From contig OZ223192.1 in the NCBI GenBank assembly GCA_965140355.1, forward strand, positions 186,001-250,000: a stretch of DNA of 64,000 nucleotides. Reading direction: 5' to 3'. Within the stretch, counting starts at the first letter, position 1, and each line of letters opens with the position of its first letter. Made by a program: the position numbers and the translations under genes. This document shows positions 51,932 through 63,385 of the stretch, in pieces. Under the pieces are notes generated by a model. The model had not been told where the DNA came from. It ran no database searches and saw only the letters and a list, made by a program, of their open reading frames with translations. This DNA comes from Acetobacterium sp965140355. Lineage in GTDB: Bacteria > Bacillota > Clostridia > Eubacteriales > Eubacteriaceae.

Positions 51932-54900
51932 ATGGCAAATAGTAGCGACACCATTGTTATTGATATCACTACCGAGTACAAAGATAACACTGATTCAGGG
52001 TTAGAAAAATCGTCTAAAAAAGCCGATAAGTTTGCAGAATCAATTGGAAAAGCAAAAAAACAGGTTGATGCACTTAAGAAAAATGATGCGACTGTAAATC
52101 TCAAGGCAAACGATCAAGCGACAGCGACTATTGCAAAGACGAAAGCGTCGTTAAAGAAGTTCAGTTCCGAAAGTGGAACTGTTACGCTTAGGGCAAAAGA
52201 TAACGCTACTGCTGCGATTTTAAAAGCTCAAGTGGCAGCGAATAAGCTGAACAATACAAAGGCTACGCCCAAAATAAGTTTGCTCGACAGGGCGACGGCC
52301 TCGCTAACTAAGATTTATTCAAAAGCGAGCTCGTTTGCAGGAAAAACTTTTAGCTTCACGGCCGCTGTCGTTGATAAGGTCACATCTCCTTTGCGGAAAA
52401 TGGTTAATTATGCTACGTCACTTAAAGGGATTATGACTGGTATATTTACAGCGATAGCGGCCAATGCGGCAGTTGTCAACCCCGTTAATTTCGCTGATTC
52501 AATGACAACGGCTAATATCGGTTTTGAGACAAAACTTGGAAGTGCTGATGCAGCGAATAGTTTCATGAAAGATATTGAAAAATTCGCAATTAAAACACCA
52601 TTTGAAACTCAGGATTTAATTAGTACATCTCAAAGAATGCTGGCTATGAATTGGGATGTAGCGAAAATTATACCAAATCTCGAAAAGATTGGTAATGCTT
52701 CAGCTGCTACTGGCAAAGGTGCGGAGGGCGTTGAACGAATTACCACTGCCTTGTCTCAAATGAGAATGAAGGGAAAGGTCAGCGCCGAAGAAATGCTGCA
52801 GCTTACTGAGGCTGGGATAAATGGATGGAAATACCTGGCAGATTCAGTGGGGGCGAGCATTCCAGAAGTGCAGAAAATGACGGAAGATGGCTTAATTCCT
52901 GTCGAAGATGCAATTAATGGGATTATTGGTGGTATGAGCGAGTTTGACGGCATGATGGATAAGACTGCTAATAAAACAGCATCTGGACTCAAAAGTCAGA
53001 TCAAAGATACATTTGATACAAAACTTATTCTTAAGTGGGGGCAAGGTTTACAGACTGGTGCAATTGAGGCTCTTGTAAATATTAATGACTGGCTTGGTAA
53101 AAATGCCGATAAAGTAACGCTATGGGGTGAAAAATTAAAAACGATTGGCACCGATATTAGCACTACGATTGGAAATATGACGAAAAATGCCTTGGATGGA
53201 CTTGACACTGCCCTGAATCGATCTGACTTTGATGGAGCCGATTTACTTGGAAAAACGAAGATTGTTTGGGAAGAAGTTATTGCTAAACCCCTAGAAGAAT
53301 GGTGGAATGGCGGAGGACAACAGCGGGTTCAGGAAATTTTTTCTGATGTAGCATCGATGCTTGGCAAGGTTATCGCCGAAGGGATACCAATCGCTTTAAA
53401 AGCGGTTTTCTCTAATAACGTTACAGGTACCATTGCGACGGCTTATGGAATAAAAACTGGAATTAGTGTTGCAAAAGGTATATTCGACGGTATCGGAGTC
53501 GCCAAAGACACATTTAACAAGGCCAAAGATATATTAGGTATCGGGGCGGCAGCTGCAGAAGGCGCGCAAGGAGTTGGGCTAATGGCAAAGCTAACCGGTA
53601 CATTAGGTGGATCTCTAACGGCGATAGCTGGACCAATTGGTATTGCAATCGCTGCAATTGGAGGGATAATAACAATTTTTGCGTTAGCCGAGAAAAGGCA
53701 ACGAGAATACCGAGAAGAATTGCTGAAATTGGGCGATACTTATGCCGATGCAAAAAACACCATGGAAAATGCTCAAAAGCAATATGATGCAGAATCCGCC
53801 AAGTTAAAAGAAAATACGGACTTAATCAAAGAGTACAATGATATCAAAAGCCAAGTAAGTTCTGGTGATCTGACCAGTGACGAACAAACTACCGCCTTGG
53901 CACGACAAGAAGAAATTTTGACTAATCTCAAAGATTTGTACCCTAAAGCCTTTGGCGAGGGGTTTCGGTTGAACAGGGGCTGCAAAACGCCCAAGATATG
54001 ATCGACCGGGAACAAGCCTATCAGGATTTGCTGATGCAACGAGCCCAGCTGGAATACAATCAGACGATCATGGATATTTCTCTGAAGGTACCGGATATGG
54101 CGGCAGAAATCAAAAAAATTCAGGATGAATTAAGTGGACCAGGCGGATTTCTTGAAAGACAGGTTACGCTTACTGCCGATACCACCAGCTTTGCAAATTT
54201 GCAAAAATATCTCGATGAGTATCAATACGATTTAAGCAATAACATCGATACTACAGGCGTTAAGACAAAAATTACTGATGAACTTAAAACACTTGGAGAT
54301 GATGGGGCGATTGTTGGACAAGATATTATTAATTCAATCACTAAAAGGTTAGACGGAGATCAGACAATTACCGATGCTGTCAGAAAGACGGTATATGCTG
54401 CCCAGAACAAAGCAATCGAAGATCTCAATAAAGTAAACTACGACATTGTGCAAGATCAAATCAACTTAGTCCAGATGGGGGCAAACCTCGAAACATTGGC
54501 AAAAGGGGCTGGCGATCTCGGTATCAATATTGGTGGCATGGGTGGGATGATTTCAGCCAACCAAGCCCAAATCGGTGCTACCCAAAAGATGATTGATACC
54601 TCCAGCGCAACAGTCAGTGATACTGCCAAAATGCCCAGGAAACCGACAACTCCATGCAATCAGCTAATGACAAATCAGCGGCGATTGTCACTGACACCCA
54701 AACAGCAAACGCGAATGCCGATGGTGTGCTGGCTAAATTAGACACAGCCACCGCTCGGTTGGGCGAGCTTAAGGTGCCATGGGCGAGTTAGACACCAGTG
54801 GAATTACAGATCAGTTAAATGCTCTAATCGGGACGACGGATACGGCACTCGAAGCAATCAAGTCGACCATCACCACAAAAAGTACGGATGCCGTGGCTCA

Positions 54901-56781
54901 GGCAGAAGCCAAATTTGCTGAACTTGCGCCCTATGTCGATGGATTAACGCCGCAGTTTTATACAATTGGACAAGCGATGATCCAGGAACTAATCAACGGG
55001 ATCAACAGCATGCAAGGCAGTGCTGGCGCATCAGTAGATGATATGGTCAGTTTGCTGGTTAGCAAATTTAAAGAAGGTTTGGGCATACATAGTCCAAGTG
55101 CTGTTCTTTATGCCATTGGCTCATTTATGGAAAAGGTCTTATTAACGGCCTACAGGAAAGCGACCTGGTATCATTCGCACATAATACAGTTACAGATTTA
55201 AGAACCGCCTTTGAAGGCGGGGGATTATCTATTTCAAAATTAATGAAAACCATGGGAAGCTCATCAAGCGAAGTTCTAAAACAAATGGGCGTGGATTTAT
55301 CTTCATTCTCAAGTAGTGGAACTGGCGCATATCTTGGTACCGGCGGTTTAATGTGGCCTAGTGATACCGGTGAAATTACCAGTTAATTTTGGTAGGTCGT
55401 GATGCATCCGAAACGAACGGAGTCGGCTCGACTTACCACGAGGCGTGGACATCGGAGCATCTGAAGGATCGCCAATCTATGCTGCCGGGGACGGAATTGT
55501 CACCATGGCAGGAGAAAAACGGCGGTTACGGGAATATGGTCGCAATTGACCACGGAAACGGTTTAGCAACCTGGTATGGACATATGAAAGAAATTGCTAC
55601 AATAGCCGGATCAGCTGTCAGCGCCGGGGATGTTATTGGTTATGTCGGCAGCACCGGAAAAACAGCACCGGTCCACATATCCACTTCTCTACTCTTGTCA
55701 ATGGTCAACAGGTTGATCCGGGGAGTTTATTCGGTTTTAAAGTCGGATCGCGGTATATTCCACAGGATATGCCCGCAATGTTACATGAAGGCGAATTGGT
55801 TTTGCCAAAGAGCGAAAACCCATACGCCAACAGCGGTGGTAAAATCCTAACCATTTACTGGCAGTACATCGGTTACGAGCACTGGGGATCTTTCTAACGA
55901 AGATTTGAGAAGATCAGGCAATAACGTAGTTAAATTATTTAAAGACGGGATCAATGACATGAAAGATCCTGTTACCGCAACGGTTACGGAATTCACTGAC
56001 AACGTCATTAAGCTGTTTCAGGATACCCTTGATTCAAGCAAACTGACAACCGGATCAGGAACCGGAAGCAGCAGTGACTGCAGAACATGGATGCTGCCGG
56101 TTGGATTAAAGAAGCAATGGCCCATTACTGGGTAACCGGCGACGATAACTTTAATCATTTGATGGAGATCGCCCAGAATGAATCTGGATTTGATCCGAAT
56201 GCGATTAACGATTGGGATTCCAATGCCATGGCCGGAACGCCGAGTATGGGCCTGATGCAGACAATCCAATCCACATTTGATGCTTATGCCGGATCTGGCA
56301 AAGACATCTGGAATCCGATTGATAATGCGGTAGCGGCGATTAATTACATGATCGACCGATATGGCAGTATTTTAAACACTGGAACCCATGGTTATGCTGG
56401 CGGTGTCCAATCAGCACCAGCAGGTTTAGCTTGGGTTGGTGAAAAAGGCCCAGAGTTAATGAACTTCAGGGGCGGTGAAAGCGTTCTTAATGCGATGAAT
56501 CAGCTAAAGTTGTTGGTTTTCAGGCGGCTAATGCACGGCGTAACAGCTATGCAGCTGACACCAGATCAAGTGGCATCGGCAGTGCCAGTGGTGGAACAGA
56601 GATATCAATCAATCTTGGTGGTATTCACGTTACGATCGAGGCGGGAAATGCAGGTTCAGCCGACGAAGTCATTGCGGCAGTTAAAGAACAAATGCCAAAC
56701 ATGACTAATGAAATGTGTCTTGAAATTGCAAGACAGTTAGCGGTTATCTTCTCGGGGATGCCAATAGCGCATGCACAATAG
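51932..56781 (+). pseudogene. xkdO: Tail tape measure protein with M23 and lytic transglycosylase domains, frameshifted
   Basis: The reconstructed protein is about 1600 residues. Order: Ala/Lys-rich helical start; tape-measure core (NPVNFADSMTTANIGFETKL, EGVERITTALSQMRMKGKVS); hydrophobic segments near 53580-53690; a GIHSPSAVLYAIG region; an M23 peptidase region (GVGSTYHE, GNMVAIDHGNGLATWYGHMK); an SLT-like domain (IAQNESGFDPNAINDWDSNA, GLMQTIQSTFDAY). The first 2 kb are open. From 53959 on the frame breaks at least 11 times by small indels, often in short G or A runs. AAAGGAGG precedes the ATG. Sequencing error is as likely as real decay. Confidence 0.85.
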
Positions 56782-56805
56782 AACAAATTAATAAGAGGTG
56801 AAAAA

Positions 56806-57003
56806 ATGGGTAATATCCAAAAATTAAACAGTAAAAGTAAAACTGTCAAAGAACTTACGTTGGAAATAAAAAATTATGTGGATTTAACCAATCTTACTGA
56901 ATCTGAAAAACAACGAATCGGCGAATATCTTGTAGAATTTGTATATGTTGCAAAAGATGAAATGGTAAAGGGAATTTCTGAAGCTCTTAAAAATATGCAT
57001 TGA
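56806..57003 (+). CDS. Small phage protein after tape measure
   Basis: A 65-residue helical, charged protein: KTVKELTLEIKNYVDLTNLT, ESEKQRIGEYLVEFVYVAKD. It is intact although both neighbours are frameshifted. GAGGTG upstream. Function unknown. Confidence 0.6.
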   Translation: MGNIQKLNSKSKTVKELTLEIKNYVDLTNLTESEKQRIGEYLVEFVYVAKDEMVKGISEALKNMH

Positions 57004-57014
57004 GGTGCACATAA

Positions 57015-57667
57015 ATGGAAATTTATATTACTGATCTAGCAACAAAAGAATCGATTCAAATACCAATGATACCGGAAAAAATTAGCGTCGCTTATGAAAA
57101 TAATTTTCTTTCATATGATGTGCTGCGGATCGGGGAAGTAAAATTCCCCTCCGGCGTCAAACTAACAGGACTTAAATGGGACGGCCGATTCCCGGGAGAA
57201 TCCCGAAAAGGTCAACCCTATGTGACAAATTGGGTCGATCCAAAGGAATTAAGCAATGGCTGGTTCGCATAAAGAATGGTGGTCCCGAGGCAAAGGTTCG
57301 CGTATTAATCACGGAAACGCCGATTAATATGGATTTTTATCTGGCAACTTTTACGCCAGATTTCACGGGGCGGGTTTGGTGATATTGAATATAATATTGC
57401 ATTTTACGAAGCTAAAGATATTAATATTGCCGATGAAAGCGAAGCTACTAAAGGTGCTACAGTGACTGAGGAACGTCCATCAGCACCCGATGTTCCTACT
57501 GAGCAAAAAAGCACCTATACCGTCGTTTCGGGGATTGCCTTTGGGATATTGCGGCAGCTCAATTAAGTGATCCAACGCGATGGCCGGAGATCTATGAATT
57601 AAATAAGGATGTTATCGGGGATAATCCGAACTTGATCTACCCTGGGCAGGTTTATACATTACCGTAG
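57015..57667 (+). pseudogene. xkdP: LysM tail protein, XkdP-like, frameshifted
   Basis: The N-terminal part (IPMIPEKISVAYENNFLSYD) and a C-terminal LysM domain (DPTRWPEIYELNKDVIG to YPGQVYTLP) are those of XkdP, a baseplate/tail protein. The frame breaks near 57243, 57373 and 57531, each fixed by one base. Reconstructed length is about 217 residues. Confidence 0.82.
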
Positions 57668-57678
57668 GAGGGAGAGAC

Positions 57679-58686
57679 ATGTTTAATCCAGCAACAACAG
57701 TTTACCAAGTACGTCTCTTGCGAGGTGATGGTAAAAAATATAATATCTCAAATTTGATAACAAATTTTAAACTGGCGGGAAGCTGAGGGGGACTTGGTTC
57801 AACGGGCTTCAATTACGCTCGTTAATCTCTACACGAGCGCTGGTCTATGGACTGAACAGCTTGTATGTCCAGGGACAATCATTTTTATATTTGCTAACGA
57901 TGAAGAAGTGTTTCGGGGTCCAGTTTGGGAACATGGGTATAGCGCTAAAACAACTGCAAACCGTGATTGAAATATCAGTTTGTGACCGCATGATTTATTT
58001 GAATCAATCAAAAGAAAGCGCCTATTACCCAGAAGGGCAACCAACCGGAACTATCTGTTCCCAAATTTGTTCCCGATGGGGCATTTTTGATGAATTATGA
58101 ATATAAAGATTATGTCCATGGCAAACTTGTGATAAAAAACAAGACCATTGAGGACGAAATAAGTGAAGTGCTAACTGAAGCTCAGAGCAAAAATGGCGCC
58201 GGGAAGTTTGTATGTCATTTTGAAAAAGATGTTTTGAGGATCAGGGAGCGGGGTTTTAATGATGTGGTATATGTTTTGTCTGGCGGTGAAGCAGGAGGCA
58301 GTACGATCATTGGTGTGGAGGTTAAAAACAGCCTGACTAATTTTGTTTCGCGGGTGAATATCCTAGGAAAAGCGGATACAGATGGCCGGGAACCAATTGA
58401 AAATACCATCGATGGTGATCTGCAATACGGCATTCTTCAGGAACAGATATACCGAGATGATGATTCTACGTCTGAGGATGCGATTGCTGAAGCAAATGCA
58501 GTTTTGAACGAACGCAATAAGCTTTCCACTGAAATTAATATGACAGTACCTGACATTCCATTTGTCAGGAAAGGACATAAGATCAAGTGTGTTTTTTCCG
58601 CTGAAGTGAATGGATATTTTTATGTTCTTTCTGTCAATCATAATGCAAAAGAAAGAACGATGGATTTGAAATTAGAAAGGGCGTGA
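57679..58686 (+). pseudogene. xkdQ: Baseplate hub protein, XkdQ-like, frameshifted
   Basis: It starts at 57679 after GGAGGGAG. The reconstructed protein of about 335 residues begins TTVYQVRLLRGDGKKYNIS, continues with EAEGDLVQRASITLVNLYTS and ends with VRKGHKIKCVFSAEVNGYFY and MDLKLERA, an XkdQ/gp27-like hub. Breaks lie near 57768, 57965 and 58060-58090; the last 200 codons are open. Confidence 0.82.
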
Positions 58687-58690
58687 TAAA

Positions 58691-59032
58691 TTGGCAGATA
58701 AAATCAATGGCTTTAATGAACTGGCGCTGACCATACAAAAAAGAATGAACCAGGTTGGCGAATCGCGTTTAATCATTGATTTTGGACAGATCAATAGCGA
58801 CGGAAGTCTCCGAACAAACAGCTTTCCAATTGATATTCCCGCCACAGATTATCTGATTTGCGGTAGCCTGATAGAAAACGAATGCCTTTGCGATCCGGGC
58901 GGTGATCCTTCGCATGTCCATGTGATCAAAACAAAAAAGCGGATATCAGCCGGGTCCCGGGTGGTGGTTGTTTGGATCGGGAATGATGCAATTGTAATTG
59001 ATGTGATGAAAACAGCATCGGAGGTGTTATAG
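58691..59032 (+). CDS. xkdR: Baseplate protein, DUF2577/XkdR-like
   Basis: A 113-residue protein of the XkdR group: FNELALTIQKRMNQVGESRL, then DYLICGSLIENECL and IKTKKRISAGSRVVVVWIGN. TTG start. It lies between XkdQ and XkdS in the usual order and is intact. Confidence 0.85.
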   Translation: MADKINGFNELALTIQKRMNQVGESRLIIDFGQINSDGSLRTNSFPIDIPATDYLICGSLIENECLCDPGGDPSHVHVIKTKKRISAGSRVVVVWIGNDAIVIDVMKTASEVL

Positions 59033-59033
59033 T

Positions 59034-59481
59034 ATGCCAAACTTATTTCCTGTTTTTGAAGTTCCACAAATGACACCAACGAGTAATTTAAAAACTATTA
59101 ATCAGAACGTGGAGTCTTTTTATTTCGACTTTGAATTGGGTGATTTTTCGGGTTGATGGCGCTGGCAAGGGAATTATTGCAACACCTGTTGAGACATGGA
59201 AGCAATGGTGTTTGAAAGCGGCTTCCACTGAACGTTATCGTTTCCGGGCTTACAGTAAGCAATACGGAGCAGAATGGGCACCGCTTAATGATTATGACAG
59301 TAAAAAAGCGAAAGAAAGTTGGATTGAACGAACGATCACTGAAACGCTATTGGCCGATCCGCTCAAAAGAACAGCGTATGTCAAAAATTTTACGTATATT
59401 TGGGATACAGATAGTGCCAATGTTGGCTTTACAATCTTTGGACAAGATGGAATGGAAGCTACCCTGCATGTGCAATTTTAG
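59034..59481 (+). pseudogene. xkdS: Baseplate wedge protein, DUF2634/XkdS-like, frameshifted
   Basis: It starts MPNLFPVFEVPQMTP at 59034; the frame stops at 59154. Removing one T from the T-run at about 59142-59146 restores a protein of about 148 residues with VETWKQWCLKAASTERYRFR and ANVGFTIFGQ, typical of XkdS. It is the last frameshift in the region. Confidence 0.83.
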
Positions 59482-59498
59482 AAAAGAGGTGATGAAGT

Positions 59499-60650
59499 AT
59501 GGCTAAAATTGAAGAATTTGAAACGCCGGATTTTTTGTTAAACCAGACCGAAGATGAGATACATCAAGAGATGTTGGCGATGATCGCGGAACAGCACCCG
59601 ACCCATGATCTTACAGAAGGTAGCTTTGCATGGGATTTTACCCGGCCAACAGCCAAAGAAAAAGCCAGAATGGTGGGGTTTACCTTAACTGAGGTGATTA
59701 AAAACATATTTCCAATGTGGAGTTATGGCAGCAATTTAGATTGGCAGGCGGCTAACCGAAATATGCAACGTAAACTGGCAATAAAAGCCACCGGAAGTAT
59801 CGTAATTACAGGTCGCGCCGGTACGGTTATTCCACTGGGCTTTCTTTTTAAAACAGAATCCGTTTACGGAAGTGCAAGCATATTATTCCAGACGACCGTA
59901 AGTGCGGTTATTCCCGGAACAGGAACTGGCCAAACAGTGGAAATACCTATTGAAGCTTACATTGCTGGGGCTAGTGGCATTGTGGCTGCCGGGACGATTA
60001 CGATGTTAAATGCGGCACTAAAAGGGATTGAATCGGTCACCAATCCCGAAGCAACAACCGGGGGCGTTGATAAAGAAAGTGATGATGCGCTCATTCAGCG
60101 GATTTTGGAACTCGATCAAAATAAAGAAAGTTCTTTTGTTGGGTCAGATTCGGACTACAAGCGTTGGGCGTTGGAAGTTACTGGTGTTGGTGGCGCAGAA
60201 GTGATTCCGGCATCTGCTGGATCGGAGATTGTTACACTTGTTATTACGGATTCCCTGGGGCAACCGGCCAACAGCGAATTGTGCACAAAAGTTTATGATC
60301 ATATTATGTCTCCCGCCGACCGTTCCAGTCGATTAGCAAGCGTAAATGATATTTTATCCGTTATATCCGCAACAGCTCTAACGATTGCTATCAGTGTGAT
60401 TGTAGTCATTAATGGCGGTCGGGAAATTGAGGATATAAAAACGGATTTTCATGCATTGTTGGTTGATTATTACAAAACAGCCGTTTCGCAGAATGTGGCC
60501 AGAATCAATGAGATTGGCGCAATTTTGATTGATATTGAAGGGATTGCGGATTATGGCAATTTAACTTTAAATGGCAATGCTTCAAATGTACCAATTGCCA
60601 CCGATGAAATCCCGGTAACACAACTGACCGATATTACTATGGTGACCTGA
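59499..60650 (+). CDS. xkdT: Baseplate J-like protein
   Basis: A 383-residue XkdT/Mu gp47-like baseplate wedge protein: HPTHDLTEGSFAWDFTRPTA, SYGSNLDWQAANRNMQRKLA, a central VTNPEATTGGVDKESDDALI and VEVTGVGGAEVIPA-type segment. It links baseplate to tail fibres. GAGGTGATG precedes it. Confidence 0.94.
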   Translation: MAKIEEFETPDFLLNQTEDEIHQEMLAMIAEQHPTHDLTEGSFAWDFTRPTAKEKARMVGFTLTEVIKNIFPMWSYGSNLDWQAANRNMQRKLAIKATGSIVITGRAGTVIPLGFLFKTESVYGSASILFQTTVSAVIPGTGTGQTVEIPIEAYIAGASGIVAAGTITMLNAALKGIESVTNPEATTGGVDKESDDALIQRILELDQNKESSFVGSDSDYKRWALEVTGVGGAEVIPASAGSEIVTLVITDSLGQPANSELCTKVYDHIMSPADRSSRLASVNDILSVISATALTIAISVIVVINGGREIEDIKTDFHALLVDYYKTAVSQNVARINEIGAILIDIEGIADYGNLTLNGNASNVPIATDEIPVTQLTDITMVT

Positions 60651-60651
60651 T

Positions 60652-61239
60652 ATGCGAATTACAACCGAGCAAACTGAGGCGATTTTAACGAGCGTTCAAG
60701 CAAAAAAGATCATTAATTATATTTCACCGATTTATAATAATGGCCCTTTGGCGCTGAGCGTATTGAATGCTATTGGAAAACAGTTGGATGATTTAGATGA
60801 GTGGATTGGACAGCTATGGTATGAAATCAACCCTATGACAGCCACCTGGGCGCTTAAGTATTGGGAAATTAATTATAAAATTCCCATTTCGAATGTGCTG
60901 TCATATGAAGAACGCCGGGCGCGACTATTTAAAAAGATGATTGTGCAATCTCGGATGACGCCTTTTGTGATTGAATCGCTTGCTAAACAAATCTGCGGGA
61001 GAGAAATTGAGGTTGAAGAAAATACAGCTTACCGTAAATTTGATGTGAATATTAGTGCCGGAACCGATACCGTCAATTTAGAAGCGGTGAGAAAAGGGAT
61101 TATGGATTTCAAAAAGTCCCAACTTTATTTTGAACTTTATATGCTGGTACAAGGAACGATTGAAATTGGATGGAGTACCGAGTTTTTCTATTACAACTAT
61201 CCCAATTGTGGGATTTATTTGTGTGGTGAGCTCCCATGA
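60652..61239 (+). CDS. xkdU: Tail protein, DUF2313/XkdU-like
   Basis: A 195-residue protein of the XkdU/Mu gp48-like group: DDLDEWIGQLWYEINPMTAT, WALKYWEINYKIP and SYEERRARLFKKMIVQSRMT. It belongs to the baseplate-fibre junction. It starts one base after the xkdT stop. Confidence 0.88.
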   Translation: MRITTEQTEAILTSVQAKKIINYISPIYNNGPLALSVLNAIGKQLDDLDEWIGQLWYEINPMTATWALKYWEINYKIPISNVLSYEERRARLFKKMIVQSRMTPFVIESLAKQICGREIEVEENTAYRKFDVNISAGTDTVNLEAVRKGIMDFKKSQLYFELYMLVQGTIEIGWSTEFFYYNYPNCGIYLCGELP

Positions 61240-61257
61240 GAAATGAGGTGGATATGA

Positions 61258-61566
61258 TTGGCAATATTTAATGCAGATTACTTGACTGGCATCCGGACAA
61301 AAATTTCAAATGACGTGGCCAGCGCAAAATTCAAGGTTGCAGAAATACTTTATAATGCGTCGATTCAGACAAAAAGTGTTGAAGGTGATACTATTACGAT
61401 TATTTTGGAATGTTCTGGTATGCCGACCGGTGACCAGACAATCACTGAAATTATTCTGTATGATTCTAATGATACCGTCATTGCTTCAAAAGTTGAATCG
61501 GTCTTAAAGGCGGCGTCTCAAGCGAGTGTCTTCTTTAAATTCAAAATACCTATAAAGGAGGTGTAA
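61258..61566 (+). CDS. Tail-fibre-region protein
   Basis: A 102-residue protein starting at a TTG with GAGGTGG upstream. A beta-strand pattern (VEGDTITIILECSGMPTGDQ, TITEIILYDSNDTVIAS) suggests a fibre adaptor domain. No named family. Confidence 0.65.
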   Translation: MAIFNADYLTGIRTKISNDVASAKFKVAEILYNASIQTKSVEGDTITIILECSGMPTGDQTITEIILYDSNDTVIASKVESVLKAASQASVFFKFKIPIKEV

Positions 61567-61569
61567 CGG

Positions 61570-62451
61570 ATGGCCTATATCAAAACACAATGGCAGGACC
61601 ATGTCACCCAGTATACCAATCGTTATGATCAAACAGAAAATGCCGATGGCAGCATCAATCTGTCTAAAGTCCAAGGTGAAGTGGTCCAACAGGGGACACC
61701 GATGAGCGCAGAAAATTTCAATAATCTTGAAGATGGCGTTGAAGCGGCCCATGTTGGGCTAGAAGATCATATCGAGGATACCAATGCTCATATGACCGAA
61801 GAAGAACGTGAATCGATATCTACCGCGGTAAGTAACATAACAAGTCATATTGGGAACAACGGGATCCATCTGACAACGGATCAGAAAACGGATTTAACTG
61901 ATGGGGAAGACAGTAGTGGACATTACCATTCTGTAGATCGAAATCGTGAAAATCATACAGGTGAACAGACATCAAGTACCATATCAGATTTTGCGGCGAC
62001 TGTTAGAACGACGGTGCTAAATGGGCTTAGTTTTATCGCTGATACAGCGATTACTGCGGCCGATACGGTGATTAGTGCATTGGGGAAGCTACAGAAACAG
62101 ATCATAGATCATTCAGCAGATACAACAATGCATATTACAACTGATGAGCGGACAGCGTGGAATGGGAATGTGATTGATATTGCAGCTCTAAAAGCGGTCA
62201 AGACAGCGATTATTCCAACAACTGGTTGGAGTTCAACAGCACCTTATTCGGTCTCCGTTACAGTTTCTGGGCTGACTGATTCCCGGCCGGATATCAACCC
62301 GATTTATTCAGCAACTTTGGAAACGGCGCTATTAGAAAAAGAAGCATGGAACACGATATCTTACATTGATTGTACGACGGATACGATGACGGTCACCTGT
62401 CTGGAAGAAATACCGACAATAGAAATTAATATAGAATTGGTGGGTGGTTGA
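61570..62451 (+). CDS. Tail fibre protein
   Basis: A 293-residue protein. The start MAYIKTQWQDHVTQYTNRYD with INLSKVQGEVVQQGTPMSAE and FNNLEDGVE is typical of Firmicute phage fibre N-termini. Helical repeats (ITSHIGNNGIHLTTDQKTDL, HSADTTMHITTDERTAW) form the shaft, and a beta C-terminus follows. It likely takes part in host binding. The 12 or so His residues in the repeats match known NAHMT/GIHLT-type fibre repeats. Confidence 0.85.
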   Translation: MAYIKTQWQDHVTQYTNRYDQTENADGSINLSKVQGEVVQQGTPMSAENFNNLEDGVEAAHVGLEDHIEDTNAHMTEEERESISTAVSNITSHIGNNGIHLTTDQKTDLTDGEDSSGHYHSVDRNRENHTGEQTSSTISDFAATVRTTVLNGLSFIADTAITAADTVISALGKLQKQIIDHSADTTMHITTDERTAWNGNVIDIAALKAVKTAIIPTTGWSSTAPYSVSVTVSGLTDSRPDINPIYSATLETALLEKEAWNTISYIDCTTDTMTVTCLEEIPTIEINIELVGG

Positions 62452-62452
62452 T

Positions 62453-62896
62453 ATGGGTAGAGCGAGATTAAACGGACAAAATGGAAGTCAAAAATTAACA
62501 GGTGATGCAACAGTTAACAATGTAGCTATTGGAAAAACATTTTACAGTAACGACGCAAAAACAAAATTAACTGGTACTGGTGCAAATGCAAAAAGATGGG
62601 CGAGTGGCACGGTTAATAGTTACTTTGGAACCGTGGAAGGTCTAGAATTTACGCCAAAATTAGTTATAATGCAGGCCATTTACTCATTCCATGTTTTAAC
62701 GATGACTTATAATGGATACGGATCATATGCATCGATGGGATCAAAATATTTATCATCATTTCCGATTGCGGGTGGTGATGCAGGTAGCTTTAGCTATGAT
62801 AGTGGGAGGGGAATATCAATAAATACGGGTGGGTTTACGTATGGGCACAGCCAATTTTATAATACACCAAGCATTTCATGGAAAGCTTTTGAATAA
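62453..62896 (+). CDS. Tail fibre tip or receptor-binding protein
   Basis: 147 residues from the ATG at 62453. The N-terminus LNGQNGSQKLTGDATVNNVA and NDAKTKLTGTGANA is a repeat found in fibre tips. The C-terminal domain is Gly/Ser/Tyr-rich (KRWASGTVNSYFGTVEGLEF) and shaped like phage tip domains with little sequence conservation. It directly follows the fibre gene. Confidence 0.75.
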   Translation: MGRARLNGQNGSQKLTGDATVNNVAIGKTFYSNDAKTKLTGTGANAKRWASGTVNSYFGTVEGLEFTPKLVIMQAIYSFHVLTMTYNGYGSYASMGSKYLSSFPIAGGDAGSFSYDSGRGISINTGGFTYGHSQFYNTPSISWKAFE

Positions 62897-62911
62897 AAGG
62901 AGATAAAAAAA

Positions 62912-63184
62912 ATGAACACACTAATAATTTATGATAGCACAGGATATGTTATTTCCCAAATGGCGGGATCTGTCAGAGAACCGCAAGGCGGAGTACAGTT
63001 TTTATGGGCTGAAATCCCGGAAGGAAAGAAATTAAAAAATGGAGTTGGAATTGATGTTTCGGCAAATCCACACCAAGCGATTTTAGAGGATATGCCAAAA
63101 ACTGAAATTGAATTGTTGAAAGAACAACTTGCGTTGACTCAAAAAGCAGTTGATGATTTATTATTTGCAGGAGGCGCAATCTAA
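62912..63184 (+). CDS. Small tail-associated protein
   Basis: A 90-residue protein: MNTLIIYDSTGYVISQMAGS, EIPEGKKLKNGVGIDVS and a coiled-coil end (ELLKEQLALTQKAVDDLLF). Similar small genes precede xkdX in related phages. Its stop overlaps the xkdX ATG. Confidence 0.7.
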   Translation: MNTLIIYDSTGYVISQMAGSVREPQGGVQFLWAEIPEGKKLKNGVGIDVSANPHQAILEDMPKTEIELLKEQLALTQKAVDDLLFAGGAI

Positions 63185-63321
63185 TGGCTGATTATTTAGG
63201 GCAAAGGATAATTGATGGTATTTACACTTATGATTATGTGATTGGAAAACGTCCCGATCTAAAAGATGGGATTGACGCCTATCTAATCAGTAAAGGAAGA
63301 GAGGATTTGATAACAGCTTAG
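63184..63321 (+). CDS. xkdX: XkdX-family protein
   Basis: A 45-residue protein, MADYLGQRIIDGIYTYDYVI, then RPDLKDGIDAYLISKGR. The short XkdX family lies after the fibres and before the lysis genes in PBSX-like phages. Role unknown. A terminator lies over its stop codon. Confidence 0.8.
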   Translation: MADYLGQRIIDGIYTYDYVIGKRPDLKDGIDAYLISKGREDLITA

Positions 63322-63333
63322 GGCTGTTTTTTT
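63312..63333 (+). terminator. Intrinsic terminator over the xkdX stop
   Basis: AACAGC/GCTGTT stem then about eight T, separating tail from lysis genes. Confidence 0.78.
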
Positions 63334-63385
63334 ATTGCTCAGGGGCGGGGCATCCGCTCTTATTTGATTTGAAAGGAGACGGTTT

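Noticed and set aside
53998..55201. Separate genes downstream of a short tape measure
   Set aside because: Translated similarity continues across single-base shifts, so these are pieces of one tape measure gene.
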